Shown here piece by piece: positions 1-8,820 of a stretch of DNA of 64,000 bases. The stretch comes from an uncultured Oscillospiraceae bacterium (GTDB lineage: Bacteria; Bacillota; Clostridia; Oscillospirales; Oscillospiraceae). The notes below the pieces were generated by a model. The model was not told the origin of the DNA. It saw only the letters and a program-made list of their open reading frames with translations, and made no database searches. Position 1 is the stretch's first letter. The number at the start of each line of letters is the position of its first letter. Position numbers and translations under genes: made by a program. The stretch covers positions 37,002-101,001 of the forward strand of contig CANRNU010000002.1 of NCBI GenBank assembly GCA_947632005.1. Reading direction: 5' to 3'.

Positions 1-1
1 G

Positions 2-820
2 TATGTGTTCGGGGCGCTGGTGCTGCTGTTCGGCGGCATCTACGTCATGGCCATCCACCTGGAAGGGGCCATCGACTTCACCATGGTGCTGTACAGCCTC
101 ACCTTCATCTACCTCATCGGCATCCCCCTGCTCACCATGCGGTCCATCGCCGAGGAGAGGCACCAGAAGACGGACCAGCTTCTCTACAGCCTGCCTCTGA
201 GCATGACGAAGATCGTCCTGGGCAAGTACTTTGCTCTGGTGACAGTGCTGGCCATGCCTCTGGCGGTGCTGTGCCTCTACCCGCCGGTGGTGAGCTCCCT
301 GGTAACGGCCGGCGCCATTCCCATGAAGGCCGCCTACGGGGCCATGCTGGGATTTCTGTTTCTTGGCTGCGCCCTGACGGCCATCGGCCTTTTCATCTCC
401 AGCCTGATGGGGAACGTGGGGCTGGCGGCGGGCGCCTGTTTCCTGGTGATGCTGCTGCTGTATTTCCTCACGCCGCTGACCACATACATCTCCTCCTCGG
501 CGCTGGCCAGCTTCATCGCCTTCACGGTGCTGGTGCTCCTGCTGGGGATCATCCTCTGGCGCATGACGAAGAACAGCGGCTTTGCCCTGGTCTTCTCCGC
601 CGTGCTGGAAGGGGCGCTGGCGGTGTGCTTTTTCCTCTTCAAGAGCCGTTTCAGCGGGCTTTTTACCGAGGTGCTGAAGCAGCTTGCCGTTTTCGACAAA
701 TTCGACAGCTTTACCTATGATATATTCGACATACGGTCCCTGGTCTACTATGTGACGGTGGCGGCTGTGTTCCTGTTTTTGACGGTCCAGTCCATGGAGC
801 GCAGGAGGTGGGCGGCATGA
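2..820 (+). CDS. ABC-2 type transporter permease, 5' end outside window
   Basis: The reading frame is open from the first base, so the N-terminus lies outside the window. The visible 272 or so residues form about six hydrophobic segments typical of ABC-2 permeases. The stretch RSIAEERHQKTDQLLYSLPLS near residues 42-62 matches the cytoplasmic loop of the GldF/NosY-like group, which moves an unknown substrate across the membrane using a separate ATPase. The next two genes (GldG-like and DUF4340) overlap or abut it and are the usual partners in this exporter operon; the ATPase is presumably just upstream. The frame ends with a TGA that overlaps the ATG of the next gene. Family call is firm; substrate is unknown. 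Confidence 0.85.
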   Translation, partial: YVFGALVLLFGGIYVMAIHLEGAIDFTMVLYSLTFIYLIGIPLLTMRSIAEERHQKTDQLLYSLPLSMTKIVLGKYFALVTVLAMPLAVLCLYPPVVSSLVTAGAIPMKAAYGAMLGFLFLGCALTAIGLFISSLMGNVGLAAGACFLVMLLLYFLTPLTTYISSSALASFIAFTVLVLLLGIILWRMTKNSGFALVFSAVLEGALAVCFFLFKSRFSGLFTEVLKQLAVFDKFDSFTYDIFDIRSLVYYVTVAAVFLFLTVQSMERRRWAA

Positions 821-2271
821 AAGACCTTCTGCGGAAACTGCGGGCGCCCTTCCGGACCCGCTCCTGGCAGGCCGGGTCCTACAGCGTGTTCGCGGCTGTT
901 CTGGTCATCGCCATGGCGGTGGTGGCGAATCTGGCGGTGAACGCCCTGCCGGCGTCTGTCACCCAGCGGGACTGGACGGCCAACCAGCTCTACTCCCTGT
1001 CCCAGGGGACGGAGCAGATATTGGCCGCCCTGGACAAGGACGTGGATGTCTACTGGCTGGTCCAGGAGGACCATGAGAACAACACCATGGAGCAGGTGCT
1101 GGGCAAGTACGGGGAATATGACCGGGTGACGGTCACCAAGGTGGACCCGGTGCGGTATCCCAGCTTTGCCGCGGAGTATACGGACCAGACCGTGGAGGAC
1201 AACAGCCTGGCGGTGGTCTGCGGGGACCGGAGCCTGTACATCCCCTACTCGGACGTGTGGACATACTCGGACTACGAGACCTATGCCTACTATATGGAGT
1301 ATTACCAGCAGGAGTATCTGGACGTGTTCACCGGGGAGGAGAAGCTCACGGCTGCCATCTTGTCGGTGACCAGCGACAGCCAGCCGGTGATGTACACCCT
1401 GTCTGGCCATGGGGAGACGGGCGTAAGCGAGGATGTGCTGGACGCGGTGGCGCTGGACAACATCCGCACGGAGGAGCTCAGTCTGCTCACTGGGGAGGCT
1501 GTCCCGGAGGACTGCGGCGTGCTGGCCATTCTGGGCCCGGTGCGGGATCTGAGCAGCCGGGAGCTGGAGATGATCGAGACCTACGCGGAAAACGGCGGGC
1601 AGCTTCTGGTGACGACGGCCTATTCCGACGAGGATATGCCCAACTTCAAGGCGCTGCTGGCGGACTTTGGGGTGGGCCTGATCGGCGGCTATGTGATGGA
1701 ATCGGACAGCCGGTATTATAACTATGGCTACATAGACCTGCTCCTGCCTGTGATGGGCCGCCATGAGATCACCTCGCCCCTGATGGAGGGGGAGGGTACG
1801 GCGGTCATCCTGCCGGACGCCCAGGCCCTGGAGGACATCACCGACGAGACCAGCGAGGCCAAGGTGACGGCCCTGCTCACCAGCTCGGAGACCAGCTATG
1901 TCAAGCAGGGCGTGGAGGGCGTGAACAGCTATGAGAAGGCGGAGGGAGACCGGACCGGCTCCTTCCTGCTGGCAGCGGTGTCGGAGAAGGAGACCACCGG
2001 CGCCCGCATGGTCATCTTCGGCTCGGCGCGGTTCATGGAGGCGGATTTCAGCAGCATGGTCTCCGGGGCCAATGAGGACCTGTTTTTGAACGGGCTGGAC
2101 TGGCTGTGCCGTCAGGAACAGAGCATCTCCATCCGGCCAAAGACCCTGGTGGGAGAGTACCTGTCCTATACCGACAGCACCGCCAATATCATCAAGGTGG
2201 CGTTGGTGGTCGTGCCGCTCCTGTTCTTCGCGGCGGGACTGTGGATATTTGTCAGGAGGAGGTGGCGCTGA
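817..2271 (+). CDS. GldG-like ABC transporter auxiliary protein
   Basis: A 484-residue protein with one N-terminal membrane helix (about residues 20-45), a long extracytoplasmic part, and a C-terminal helix followed by a basic RRRWR tail. This is the architecture of the GldG/ABC_transp_aux family, found with GldF-type permeases. The start at ATG 817 is chosen over GTG 808 because it sits in an ATGA overlap with the permease stop and has AGGAGG about 10 bases upstream. Its stop overlaps the next gene by ATGA, indicating translational coupling. The substrate of the complex is not known. In gliding bacteria GldG helps motility, but in Clostridia the role is undefined. Confidence 0.82.
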   Translation: MKDLLRKLRAPFRTRSWQAGSYSVFAAVLVIAMAVVANLAVNALPASVTQRDWTANQLYSLSQGTEQILAALDKDVDVYWLVQEDHENNTMEQVLGKYGEYDRVTVTKVDPVRYPSFAAEYTDQTVEDNSLAVVCGDRSLYIPYSDVWTYSDYETYAYYMEYYQQEYLDVFTGEEKLTAAILSVTSDSQPVMYTLSGHGETGVSEDVLDAVALDNIRTEELSLLTGEAVPEDCGVLAILGPVRDLSSRELEMIETYAENGGQLLVTTAYSDEDMPNFKALLADFGVGLIGGYVMESDSRYYNYGYIDLLLPVMGRHEITSPLMEGEGTAVILPDAQALEDITDETSEAKVTALLTSSETSYVKQGVEGVNSYEKAEGDRTGSFLLAAVSEKETTGARMVIFGSARFMEADFSSMVSGANEDLFLNGLDWLCRQEQSISIRPKTLVGEYLSYTDSTANIIKVALVVVPLLFFAAGLWIFVRRRWR

Positions 2272-3680
2272 TGAAGCGCGGAGCAAAGCTGGCGGTGCTG
2301 CTGGCGGCGCTGCTGGTGCTGGTGGGGGCATGGTATCTGGCGGAGAGCCTGTCCGACCGGCAGCAGGCGGAACAGGCGGAGGACGCCCACGAGGAACCGG
2401 TGGACATTTCCGTAGGGGAGACGGAGGACATCGTGAGCCTGGCCTGGGATTACTTCGGCGACGCGGTGAGCCTGACAAAGAAGGACGGCGTCTGGCTCAA
2501 CGCCAACGACGCCGACTGCCCCATCAGCCAGGAGCTGGTGGAGCCTCTGGAGGAGGCGGCGGCGGACGCGGCGGCCTCCACGGTCATCGAGCATGTGACG
2601 GACTTCGACCAGTACGGCCTGGCCGACCCGGCCTTCAAGATCATTGCCGCCACGGCGGATCAGGTCAACACCTACGACATCGGCAATCCCAGCCCCACCG
2701 GCGCATATTATGTGCGTTTGAACGGAGAGGACACGGTGTATGTGGAGGGGAGCATGCTGGCGGAGACGTTCCAGCTGGGCATGGACGACATATTGGCCCT
2801 GGAGACACCGCCGCAGGACATCAGCGCTGTCACCGGGCTGACGGTGAGATCCGGCGCGGGCGCCTATGCGCTGCAGTACCGGACGGATGCCGGGGACATA
2901 TGGTATACGGACGCCGACCCGTGGTTTTTGATGGGCGAAGACGCCCAGCCGGTCTGCCCGCTGGATACGGAGCAGACGCAGACGCTGTATGAGCTGGCTA
3001 CCGGGATCCAGCTCACCCACTGTGAGGAATGGGACGCGAAGGACCTGGCCAAGTACGGCCTGGACGAGCCCCAGGCCACTGTTCTGGTGGGATATCAGGC
3101 CGACGACGGCTCAGAGGACAGCTTTGTCCTGGAGTTCGGCAGCTATGACGACGCGGATGTGTACGTGCGCCTGGGCGGGTCGAAGATGATCTACCGGGTG
3201 GCGGGCACGGTGCTGGACGGGCTCATGTACCCGGACTTTGCCGCCATGGCGCCTCTGGACCCCTGCGCTTTGAACTGGGAAAAGCTGCAGAGCGTGACCC
3301 TGGAGACGGACGGGGAGAGCTATGAGATCGTCCGTTCTGTGTCCACCCCCACCGAGGAGGGCGAAGAGCCGGAGGATATCTACACCACCGGCGAGCGCAG
3401 CCTGGACACGTCCCAGGTGGAGTCCTGGCTGCGGCAGGTCTATGAGATGCCCGCGGACAGCCGTACCGACAGGACCGAAGGACGGGAGGAGCTGTTCACG
3501 CTGACCTTCCGGCAGGACAGCGAGCTGTTCCCGGAGGTCATCGCCCGGTTCATGTCCTATGACAGCGTCCACTATTTGTGCGCGGTGAACGGCGAGGAGT
3601 ATTATCTCATCTCCCGCACCGACGCGGCCAGCGTGCGGGATGACGCCCTGGAGCTGGTGATCGAACTGCCGGAGGGATAG
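2271..3680 (+). CDS. DUF4340 domain protein of the GldFG-like operon
   Basis: A 469-residue protein with an N-terminal signal anchor (KLAVLLAALLVLVGAWYLA, residues 6-24) and a long acidic extracytoplasmic region. It resembles DUF4340 proteins, which contain repeated beta-rich units such as the TFKxxYVRLNGEDTVYVE-type segment near residues 143-160. The start overlaps the GldG-like stop by ATGA. Co-occurrence with GldF and GldG homologues suggests an outer part of the same membrane complex. No catalytic motif is visible. A strong hairpin follows the stop, so it is probably the last gene of the operon. Confidence 0.78.
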   Translation: MKRGAKLAVLLAALLVLVGAWYLAESLSDRQQAEQAEDAHEEPVDISVGETEDIVSLAWDYFGDAVSLTKKDGVWLNANDADCPISQELVEPLEEAAADAAASTVIEHVTDFDQYGLADPAFKIIAATADQVNTYDIGNPSPTGAYYVRLNGEDTVYVEGSMLAETFQLGMDDILALETPPQDISAVTGLTVRSGAGAYALQYRTDAGDIWYTDADPWFLMGEDAQPVCPLDTEQTQTLYELATGIQLTHCEEWDAKDLAKYGLDEPQATVLVGYQADDGSEDSFVLEFGSYDDADVYVRLGGSKMIYRVAGTVLDGLMYPDFAAMAPLDPCALNWEKLQSVTLETDGESYEIVRSVSTPTEEGEEPEDIYTTGERSLDTSQVESWLRQVYEMPADSRTDRTEGREELFTLTFRQDSELFPEVIARFMSYDSVHYLCAVNGEEYYLISRTDAASVRDDALELVIELPEG

Positions 3681-3693
3681 GAAAGCAGAACAG

Positions 3694-3737
3694 GAGAGGG
3701 CCTGCTGCAAAACGCAAGTTTCGCAGCAGGCCCTCTC
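3694..3737. terminator. Bidirectional hairpin terminator between convergent genes
   Basis: A perfect 15-bp stem (3694-3708 with 3723-3737, arm GAGAGGGCCTGCTGC) around a 14-base loop lies between the DUF4340 gene and the convergent acyltransferase gene, so it can serve both. Confidence 0.85.
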
Positions 3738-3748
3738 GGTATCTTTGC

Positions 3749-4633
3749 TTACAGCGCGTCCTCGTTGACACGCTCGGGAGGATGCTCCAGGGTGTCGGGG
3801 TTGGTCAGGAAATAGCGGAAATAGCGAAACGCGGAGCCGATGTAAGAGCTGTCGGCAATGCGGCTGTCATAGGTGACGGCGTAGTCCATGTATTTGCGGT
3901 CCTGGATATGTCCGGCCCGGTCCAGTTCCGTGACGGCCCGGATGCGTCCCACAGACAGCATCACGGGCAGAGCGCCGGTGCTGTTGATGCTCCGGCGGAC
4001 CGGCGGCAGATGGAAGCCGCCCTCGTCGGAGATGAGCGCGGAGCCGTGGTAGGGGCTCTTTTCCGTCAGGGACTTGCGCAGCCAGCCGTGGTAATCCAGC
4101 CACCGCAGCACGGCGATGGCGAAGCGCAGGATGAAGCGGGGGGTCTTTACCAGGGTGGCGGCCACCCGCTCGACCCGGTCGGCGGACTGGTCCGCCTGGA
4201 GGTTGTCCACCCGGGCGTTGATCTTCCGGTACACGTCGGCGATGGTGTCTGTGGGCTGGAAGCGGACCGTGACGGTCATGCCGCCGGAGTCGGCGGCGCC
4301 GCTGCCGCCGGAGGACAGCACGATGTCGATGCTGCTGCGGGCATAGAGAAAACGACCGGAGACAAAGCGGTTCATGGCCGGACGAAGGGCCAGCATGCGC
4401 ACATAGGCCGCGATGACCACGTGCAGCAGCGACATGTTCTCGTCCCCGTCCGAACGGCGGGCGTGCAGCCACTGCTCTATGGCCGCCACGTCTGCCGAGT
4501 CCGTGAAGCTGTTGGAGGCGTCAGCGGGCGTGAGCATGGTGAACGGGGAGAGCTGGAACAGCGGCGAGATGGTGCGCAGCCGCCGGCCGTCCTTCCTGTC
4601 CGTCATTCGCCGCCGGGTAAACTCTTCAGGCAT
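3749..4633 (-). CDS. E2-like (CAT-fold) acyltransferase homologue with altered active site
   Basis: A 294-residue stand-alone protein resembling the catalytic domain of 2-oxoacid dehydrogenase E2 / chloramphenicol acetyltransferase. Family-like features are RPAMNRF (residues 84-90) and the C-terminal YDSRIADS block (255-262). In active members that block reads D-H-R-x-x-D-G; here the catalytic His is Ser257 and the following Gly is Ser. There is no lipoyl domain and no E1 or E3 gene nearby. The start has GGGAGG eight bases upstream. Either it lost acyl transfer or uses another chemistry. Fold assignment is fairly safe, function is not. Confidence 0.7.
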   Translation of the reverse strand: MPEEFTRRRMTDRKDGRRLRTISPLFQLSPFTMLTPADASNSFTDSADVAAIEQWLHARRSDGDENMSLLHVVIAAYVRMLALRPAMNRFVSGRFLYARSSIDIVLSSGGSGAADSGGMTVTVRFQPTDTIADVYRKINARVDNLQADQSADRVERVAATLVKTPRFILRFAIAVLRWLDYHGWLRKSLTEKSPYHGSALISDEGGFHLPPVRRSINSTGALPVMLSVGRIRAVTELDRAGHIQDRKYMDYAVTYDSRIADSSYIGSAFRYFRYFLTNPDTLEHPPERVNEDAL

Positions 4634-4684
4634 AGAAAGACCTCCCTAAGGTCAAATGTTGGGGCCTTTTTTGGTATTATGTCT

Positions 4685-4713
4685 ATTATAGCGCAAAATA
4701 CGGCGTTCGTCAA
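4685..4713 (-). promoter_or_regulatory. Sigma-A promoter for the E2-like gene
   Basis: On the minus strand TTGACG (4708-4713) and TATAAT (4685-4690) are separated by exactly 17 bases, about 50 bases upstream of the start codon. Confidence 0.75.
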
Positions 4714-4783
4714 TCAGAGGGAGAGGGACAGGCCGGGTCAGCGGCAGATTTGTCCCGCCCTCGCCGGGGGAGACGCCGAAGAG

Positions 4784-4815
4784 CGGTCCGTCTGCCTGGG
4801 TTGGCAGACGGACCG
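4784..4815 (-). terminator. Hairpin downstream of the zinc-ribbon operon
   Basis: A perfect 13-bp stem (CGGTCCGTCTGCC with GGCAGACGGACCG) and a 6-base loop begin about 18 bases past the stop at 4833. The U-tract is weak on the minus strand. Confidence 0.6.
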
Positions 4816-4832
4816 TTTGTGCTGGACCAATA

Positions 4833-5588
4833 TCACAGATTCCGCGGCCAGGCCAGGATCAGGGCCAGAACAGACGGCACTGTTGGCCGAAAATCGAGGC
4901 CGATGTCCTCACTGGCGAGGGCGGCACATAACACGCAGAACAGAGCCAGGATACAGAAAAGGGAGAAGGCATAGCACCCCTGAACGGCGAAGCGTTTCGG
5001 GTGATCCATGACCAGCAGGACAATGGAGCCCAGACCGCAGAGGATGGCGGCCCCATATGCGATGAGATAGAGCAGAAAGATGACCATGGCCCCGTTGGTG
5101 TACTTGTCCCGGTCGTATTCATCCAATCGGTTCAGCAGGGGCAGCAGCTCCTTGCTGACGGTAAACATCTCCGACGCCGATACCCTCCCGTCCGCCAGGG
5201 CGGCGGAGACCTTTTCCATGCCGCCCAGGTCCGCCGAATACTCGGACCAGGCCAGGGCGTGACTCAGGTAGTAGAGAGCCTCCTGTACTTCCCCCTGGTG
5301 CTCGCGCCACTCGTGCTTGGTGTCGCCGGTGGGAACGGCCCAGCTGAAAGAGAGCAGGATGAGCGAAGCCGCGACGAGCGCGAGCGCGATGAGTCTCGGC
5401 TTGAGCAGATGCCAGTCCACGGCTGTGAAGGCGGGAACGGCATGGGCTGCCGGACGGAAATTTCCCACCGGAGCGCGGCGTACATTTTCCACCGGGGCCC
5501 GACGGACATCTCCCACCGGAGCGCCGCAGCTGGCGCAGAATTTGGCGTAATCCGGGAGGCTTCGGCCACAGTTTTTGCATTGGATCAC
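4833..5588 (-). CDS. Zinc-ribbon membrane protein with octapeptide linker repeats
   Basis: A 251-residue protein that opens with a zinc ribbon, MIQCKNCG...FCASCG (Cys 4, 7, 18, 21), followed by three imperfect octapeptides (APVGDVRR, APVENVRR, APVGNFRP) and then about four hydrophobic segments. GTG 5588 is chosen because AGGAGG lies about 10 bases upstream and the zinc ribbon then begins at residue 2. The alternative GTG at 5597 leaves almost no spacing to the ribosome site. Third gene of a three-gene set in which every protein carries zinc ribbons. No enzyme motif is visible; a membrane scaffold or sensor role is only a guess. Confidence 0.7.
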   Translation of the reverse strand: MIQCKNCGRSLPDYAKFCASCGAPVGDVRRAPVENVRRAPVGNFRPAAHAVPAFTAVDWHLLKPRLIALALVAASLILLSFSWAVPTGDTKHEWREHQGEVQEALYYLSHALAWSEYSADLGGMEKVSAALADGRVSASEMFTVSKELLPLLNRLDEYDRDKYTNGAMVIFLLYLIAYGAAILCGLGSIVLLVMDHPKRFAVQGCYAFSLFCILALFCVLCAALASEDIGLDFRPTVPSVLALILAWPRNL

Positions 5589-5593
5589 AACTG

Positions 5594-6187
5594 TCACCCC
5601 TCCTGTCTTTCCGTGGCCGCCTGGCTGTGGAGAATGGCGTCCACGTCGAAATCCGGGATATCCAGATCAGAAAAAAGGTCTGAAGCCGTATCCGGGGCCG
5701 GCGACGGCTCTGCTAAGCCGGCGACCGGCTTGCCGCAGAACACGCAGAATCTGCTGTTCTCCTCCAGCTGCTTGCCGCAGAACATGCAGAACTGGGAAGA
5801 AGGCGCCGCCGGGACCTCCAGCAATGCCCCGCACTGGTTGCAGAACTTCGCGCCGCTCTGCTGGATCTCCGTGCCGCATTTCGGACATTTCCGCGTGCCC
5901 CGGAGCCGCTGTATCTGAAGACAGATGCTGTTGTTTGCCTCGTATATCTTCTGGACGTCCCGCATGCGGGCCGCTGTCTGGGCCGGAAGAGCCGCCATGG
6001 CGCCCGCATCGTTTTGAAACGCATGGAAGCACTCCTCGCCAATGCTTTGAAACAGAGCCTGGAGCTTTTTCCCGTTTTGCTCCAGCTCCCCCCGCAGGCG
6101 GGAGATCTCAGCACTTTCCCGGGTCTTTTGGACGACTTCCTGCCCCGTGGCGGAGAGGGCTTTTCGGATGTCGTTGAAGGTAGCCAT
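5594..6187 (-). CDS. Coiled-coil protein with two C-terminal zinc ribbons
   Basis: A soluble 197-residue protein. Residues 1-95 are helical and heptad-like (QEVVQKTRESAEISRLRGEL). Two double-CxxC ribbons follow: Cys 101, 104, 116, 119 and Cys 134, 137, 148, 151. The tail is acidic. It probably forms an oligomer and binds two zinc ions. It lies between two other zinc-ribbon genes and its stop falls within nine bases of the next start, so the three are one operon. I do not recognise a named family beyond zinc_ribbon_2-type domains. Confidence 0.72.
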   Translation of the reverse strand: MATFNDIRKALSATGQEVVQKTRESAEISRLRGELEQNGKKLQALFQSIGEECFHAFQNDAGAMAALPAQTAARMRDVQKIYEANNSICLQIQRLRGTRKCPKCGTEIQQSGAKFCNQCGALLEVPAAPSSQFCMFCGKQLEENSRFCVFCGKPVAGLAEPSPAPDTASDLFSDLDIPDFDVDAILHSQAATERQEG

Positions 6188-6236
6188 CGTCGTTCACCTC
6201 ACTGCGTGTCTTTCCGTGAAAAAGGGCCGGGGCGCG

Positions 6237-8426
6237 CTAATCGGGCTGTACGCGGTCCAGCTCATATGTGTCGTAGGAATCGGCGTCCCAGATCAGACGG
6301 TCGGTCCCATCCCAGCGGACCGGGAAGGACTCGCCGAGCAATGTCAGCGTCTGCGTATACGAGTCATAGGCATAGGACCCGCCCAGGAACATGATGCTGT
6401 CCACGCCGCTTTGGTCCGGGCCCAGGTCCATCGAATATCCCACGGTCGTGCCGTCGGGGGCAAGATACACCAGGGCGTCGCAGAACCCGGCGTCTGTCGT
6501 GTTCCACCGCCAGAGACCGGAGGCGGGGGCGTTCATGTCATAGGCGGTATGGCTGTCCGCTTTCGCGCATGCCATCACATAGGCGTCGGCCAGGGCGGGC
6601 AGATAGGCGCTGGAGGTGATGGTGGCGCCGGAAACGGCGTCGACTTCCATGCTGTTGGGGGCAGTGTCCAGGAGAGCCTGGGTGGACCGGTTGATCACCG
6701 TCTCCCCGAGGCCGGGGGTCTCGGCGTGCTCCGTCCGGATGTCCCGGATGACCCGGTCGCGGTCCACGGATACTGTCACTGTGATGTCCCCTGCGTGGCC
6801 ATCGTGCACCGTCACGGTAGCCTCGGTCAGCCCGGACTGACCGGACGCCTGGCCGTCTGGGGACTCCTGAGGCCCGGACGCCGCCGGCTCGGAGGGGAGG
6901 GACGACAGGTAATTCCGAACAGGGGCCAGCGGGTCCGCCGGGGAGTAGGTGAATTTTACGGTGCGGAGCAGCCGGTGCCATTCGTCAGAGACGTCCCCCG
7001 CGTCATAGTATGCCTTGTCCAGATATATGCTCTGCTGGATCAGGTTTCCCCGGTCGTCAAACTCGTTGCTGCACGATTCCTCCAGCCGGAAGGTGTCCTC
7101 CTGCTCCTCGATCTTGATCTCCTGGCCTACCGCGTTGTAGAGGTGCCGGACCCAGTGCTCCATCTCCATGGGGGAGTGGTAATCCGCGGCCACGGCCTCG
7201 TCGGAGAAGTTCTCGCCCGGCGCGATGCCCTCATAGACCGGCCAGAAGTGTTCCTCTGTCAGGCGCCCGGCCTCGTCGTAGGAATAGTCGGTGCAGGTAT
7301 ACAGGAATCCGCCGATGACCTGAGAATCGCTGAAATCGGAGATCTCGCGGCGTATGTGCCCGGCCTCATCCTCCCAGCAGAGCTTCTCCGAGTAGCCGAG
7401 CTGGTCGCTGTCCTCGGCCAGGTACATCAGGTGCCCGTCCTGGTCCCGGACGTAGGTCGTGGTCGTGGTCTCGGTGGGCGTGCCTTCATAGAGGTCTTCA
7501 TTGACCGAGGTCTCAAAGAGAAGGAGGCCGCTGTCGTCATAGGTATAACTGGTGGTGATGAGGACGGATATGATATCCGAGTCCTCCTGATAGATCTCCG
7601 TGACCTTGGAGATGAGCAGGTCCTGGGGCTCGCCCTCCGAGAGGGTGTCCAGAGCCGAGCGCACGGCCTCCTCCGCCTGTGGGGAGACGGTGGCGTTCCC
7701 GTCCAGATACGCCTCGGCCTGCTGCCGGTAATGCTTTGCCTTCTCGGCATTGCCGGCCTCGGCGAAATAGCCGGCGGCCATACAGTATGCCACGGCAGGC
7801 TGATCGCCCTGCAAGGTGACCCCGGCCAGGGACGCGGCCTGTTCATAGTCCTCGGCGGCCAGGGTGAATTTGGAAAACATGTCGCTCTCCGCCCCTTCGC
7901 GGGCCAGAGAAGCTGCCCACTGAGAGTATGCGTCCGCCCGGCCGGCATAGCCGCCCGCCTGGTCGCCGTCGTCGTAGATGGCGGCGGTATAGGCGTCGGC
8001 TGCCTCTGCGTACAGGCCCTGCTGGAGATACTGTCCCGCCCGGTCCAGCTCCTGGGGGGACTGCGCCGGGGTCTCCGTCGCCGCGCTTTGCGGGCGTGGG
8101 GAGCTGCCCAGCCTGCCGGTCAGGAGCAATGCGGCCAGGACCGCCAGCGTGATCGCCACGGCGCACGCCGTGATGGCCGCGATGACGATACCCGCGCGGG
8201 ACCGCTTTTGCGCGGGACGGCGGGCGGCATGCTTTTTGCGGCGCTGCACCGGTGCCGGGGCAGGGGCAGAGACGGGGGCTGGTGCTGGGGGCGGGGCAGG
8301 CTTTTTCGGTTCCTTTGGCTTCTTCGGCTCCTTTGGCGGCTCTTTTGGCATGACGATGGACCTGCCGCAGAATGCGCAGAATTTCGCCTCCGGCGTATTG
8401 TTTTGTCCACAGTATGGGCAATACAT
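6237..8426 (-). CDS. Zinc-ribbon, single-pass membrane protein with covalent FMN-binding domain
   Basis: A 729-residue protein. Order of parts: zinc ribbon (Cys 3, 6, 17, 20), Pro/Lys-rich linker (27-75), membrane helix (about 79-103), TPR-like helical repeats (about 125-260), a middle region with repeated Y-D-x-x-G-R/L-L-type beta units, an FMN_bind domain (about 530-620) and a unique C-terminal domain. The FMN motif DAVSGATITS places flavinylated Thr at residue 602; RnfG/NqrC-like domains receive FMN there through ApbE. ATG 8426 is chosen because AAAGGAG lies 9 bases upstream and the ribbon starts at residue 2. Topology predicts ribbon inside and flavin outside, suggesting extracytoplasmic electron transfer. 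Confidence 0.75.
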   Translation of the reverse strand: MYCPYCGQNNTPEAKFCAFCGRSIVMPKEPPKEPKKPKEPKKPAPPPAPAPVSAPAPAPVQRRKKHAARRPAQKRSRAGIVIAAITACAVAITLAVLAALLLTGRLGSSPRPQSAATETPAQSPQELDRAGQYLQQGLYAEAADAYTAAIYDDGDQAGGYAGRADAYSQWAASLAREGAESDMFSKFTLAAEDYEQAASLAGVTLQGDQPAVAYCMAAGYFAEAGNAEKAKHYRQQAEAYLDGNATVSPQAEEAVRSALDTLSEGEPQDLLISKVTEIYQEDSDIISVLITTSYTYDDSGLLLFETSVNEDLYEGTPTETTTTTYVRDQDGHLMYLAEDSDQLGYSEKLCWEDEAGHIRREISDFSDSQVIGGFLYTCTDYSYDEAGRLTEEHFWPVYEGIAPGENFSDEAVAADYHSPMEMEHWVRHLYNAVGQEIKIEEQEDTFRLEESCSNEFDDRGNLIQQSIYLDKAYYDAGDVSDEWHRLLRTVKFTYSPADPLAPVRNYLSSLPSEPAASGPQESPDGQASGQSGLTEATVTVHDGHAGDITVTVSVDRDRVIRDIRTEHAETPGLGETVINRSTQALLDTAPNSMEVDAVSGATITSSAYLPALADAYVMACAKADSHTAYDMNAPASGLWRWNTTDAGFCDALVYLAPDGTTVGYSMDLGPDQSGVDSIMFLGGSYAYDSYTQTLTLLGESFPVRWDGTDRLIWDADSYDTYELDRVQPD

Positions 8427-8564
8427 CTTCTCTGCTCCTTTTGAAAGCTCCGACTTGAGAGCAAACATCAATCCAAGGAATATATAGCAAAACGGCATGG
8501 CTGTTTTGCTGCGCCGCAAAGGGGCTCGGCACAGGGCCCTGCGGCGTTTCGCCGTCAGGTAATC

Positions 8565-8593
8565 ATTATACCAAAGCGTTTATTATGGCACAA
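8565..8593 (-). promoter_or_regulatory. Promoter for the zinc-ribbon/FMN operon
   Basis: Minus-strand TTGTGC (8588-8593), 17-base spacer, TATAAT (8565-8570). It would give a leader of about 130 bases containing two hairpins. Confidence 0.65.
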
Positions 8594-8739
8594 CATCGCG
8601 GGCGGTTACAAATGTCTACATTTCGCGGCTGCGGGCACAGAGGGGCCTTCCAGAAGCCAAAGGGTGGGGACTGTTTATGTATTATGTAAACTATGGAGCA
8701 AGACACGGCGGTCATCAGCCGGTCGGTGAAGAAGAGTGG

Positions 8740-8768
8740 TTGCAATCGGGGCAGACAGCAGTTATAAT
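8740..8768 (+). promoter_or_regulatory. Promoter for the NSS symporter gene
   Basis: TTGCAA (8740-8745), 17-base spacer, TATAAT (8763-8768), about 50 bases before the ATG. Confidence 0.75.
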
Positions 8769-8820
8769 AATAACTAATATATTTGCGATGTGTTTTAAGA
8801 TCATGTTTAGGAGATTTGAC

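Larger units (their letters stand above)
8427..8820. other. Intergenic region with divergent promoters and leader hairpins
   Basis: About 390 bases between the divergent zinc-ribbon operon and the symporter gene. It carries one promoter for each direction and two inverted repeats in the minus-strand leader: AGCAAAAC/GTTTTGCT around 8486-8510 and CGGCG/CGCCG around 8541-8555. I see no coding potential. Confidence 0.6.

Noticed and set aside
748..2478. A 576-codon open frame on the minus strand opposite the GldG-like gene
   Set aside because: It is Pro/Arg/Gly/His-rich with no domain pattern, and mirrors GC-rich codons of a well-supported gene.
6147..8444. A 765-codon plus-strand frame opposite the FMN/zinc-ribbon gene
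   Set aside because: Composition is that of an antisense shadow; the minus-strand gene has clear motifs and a ribosome site.
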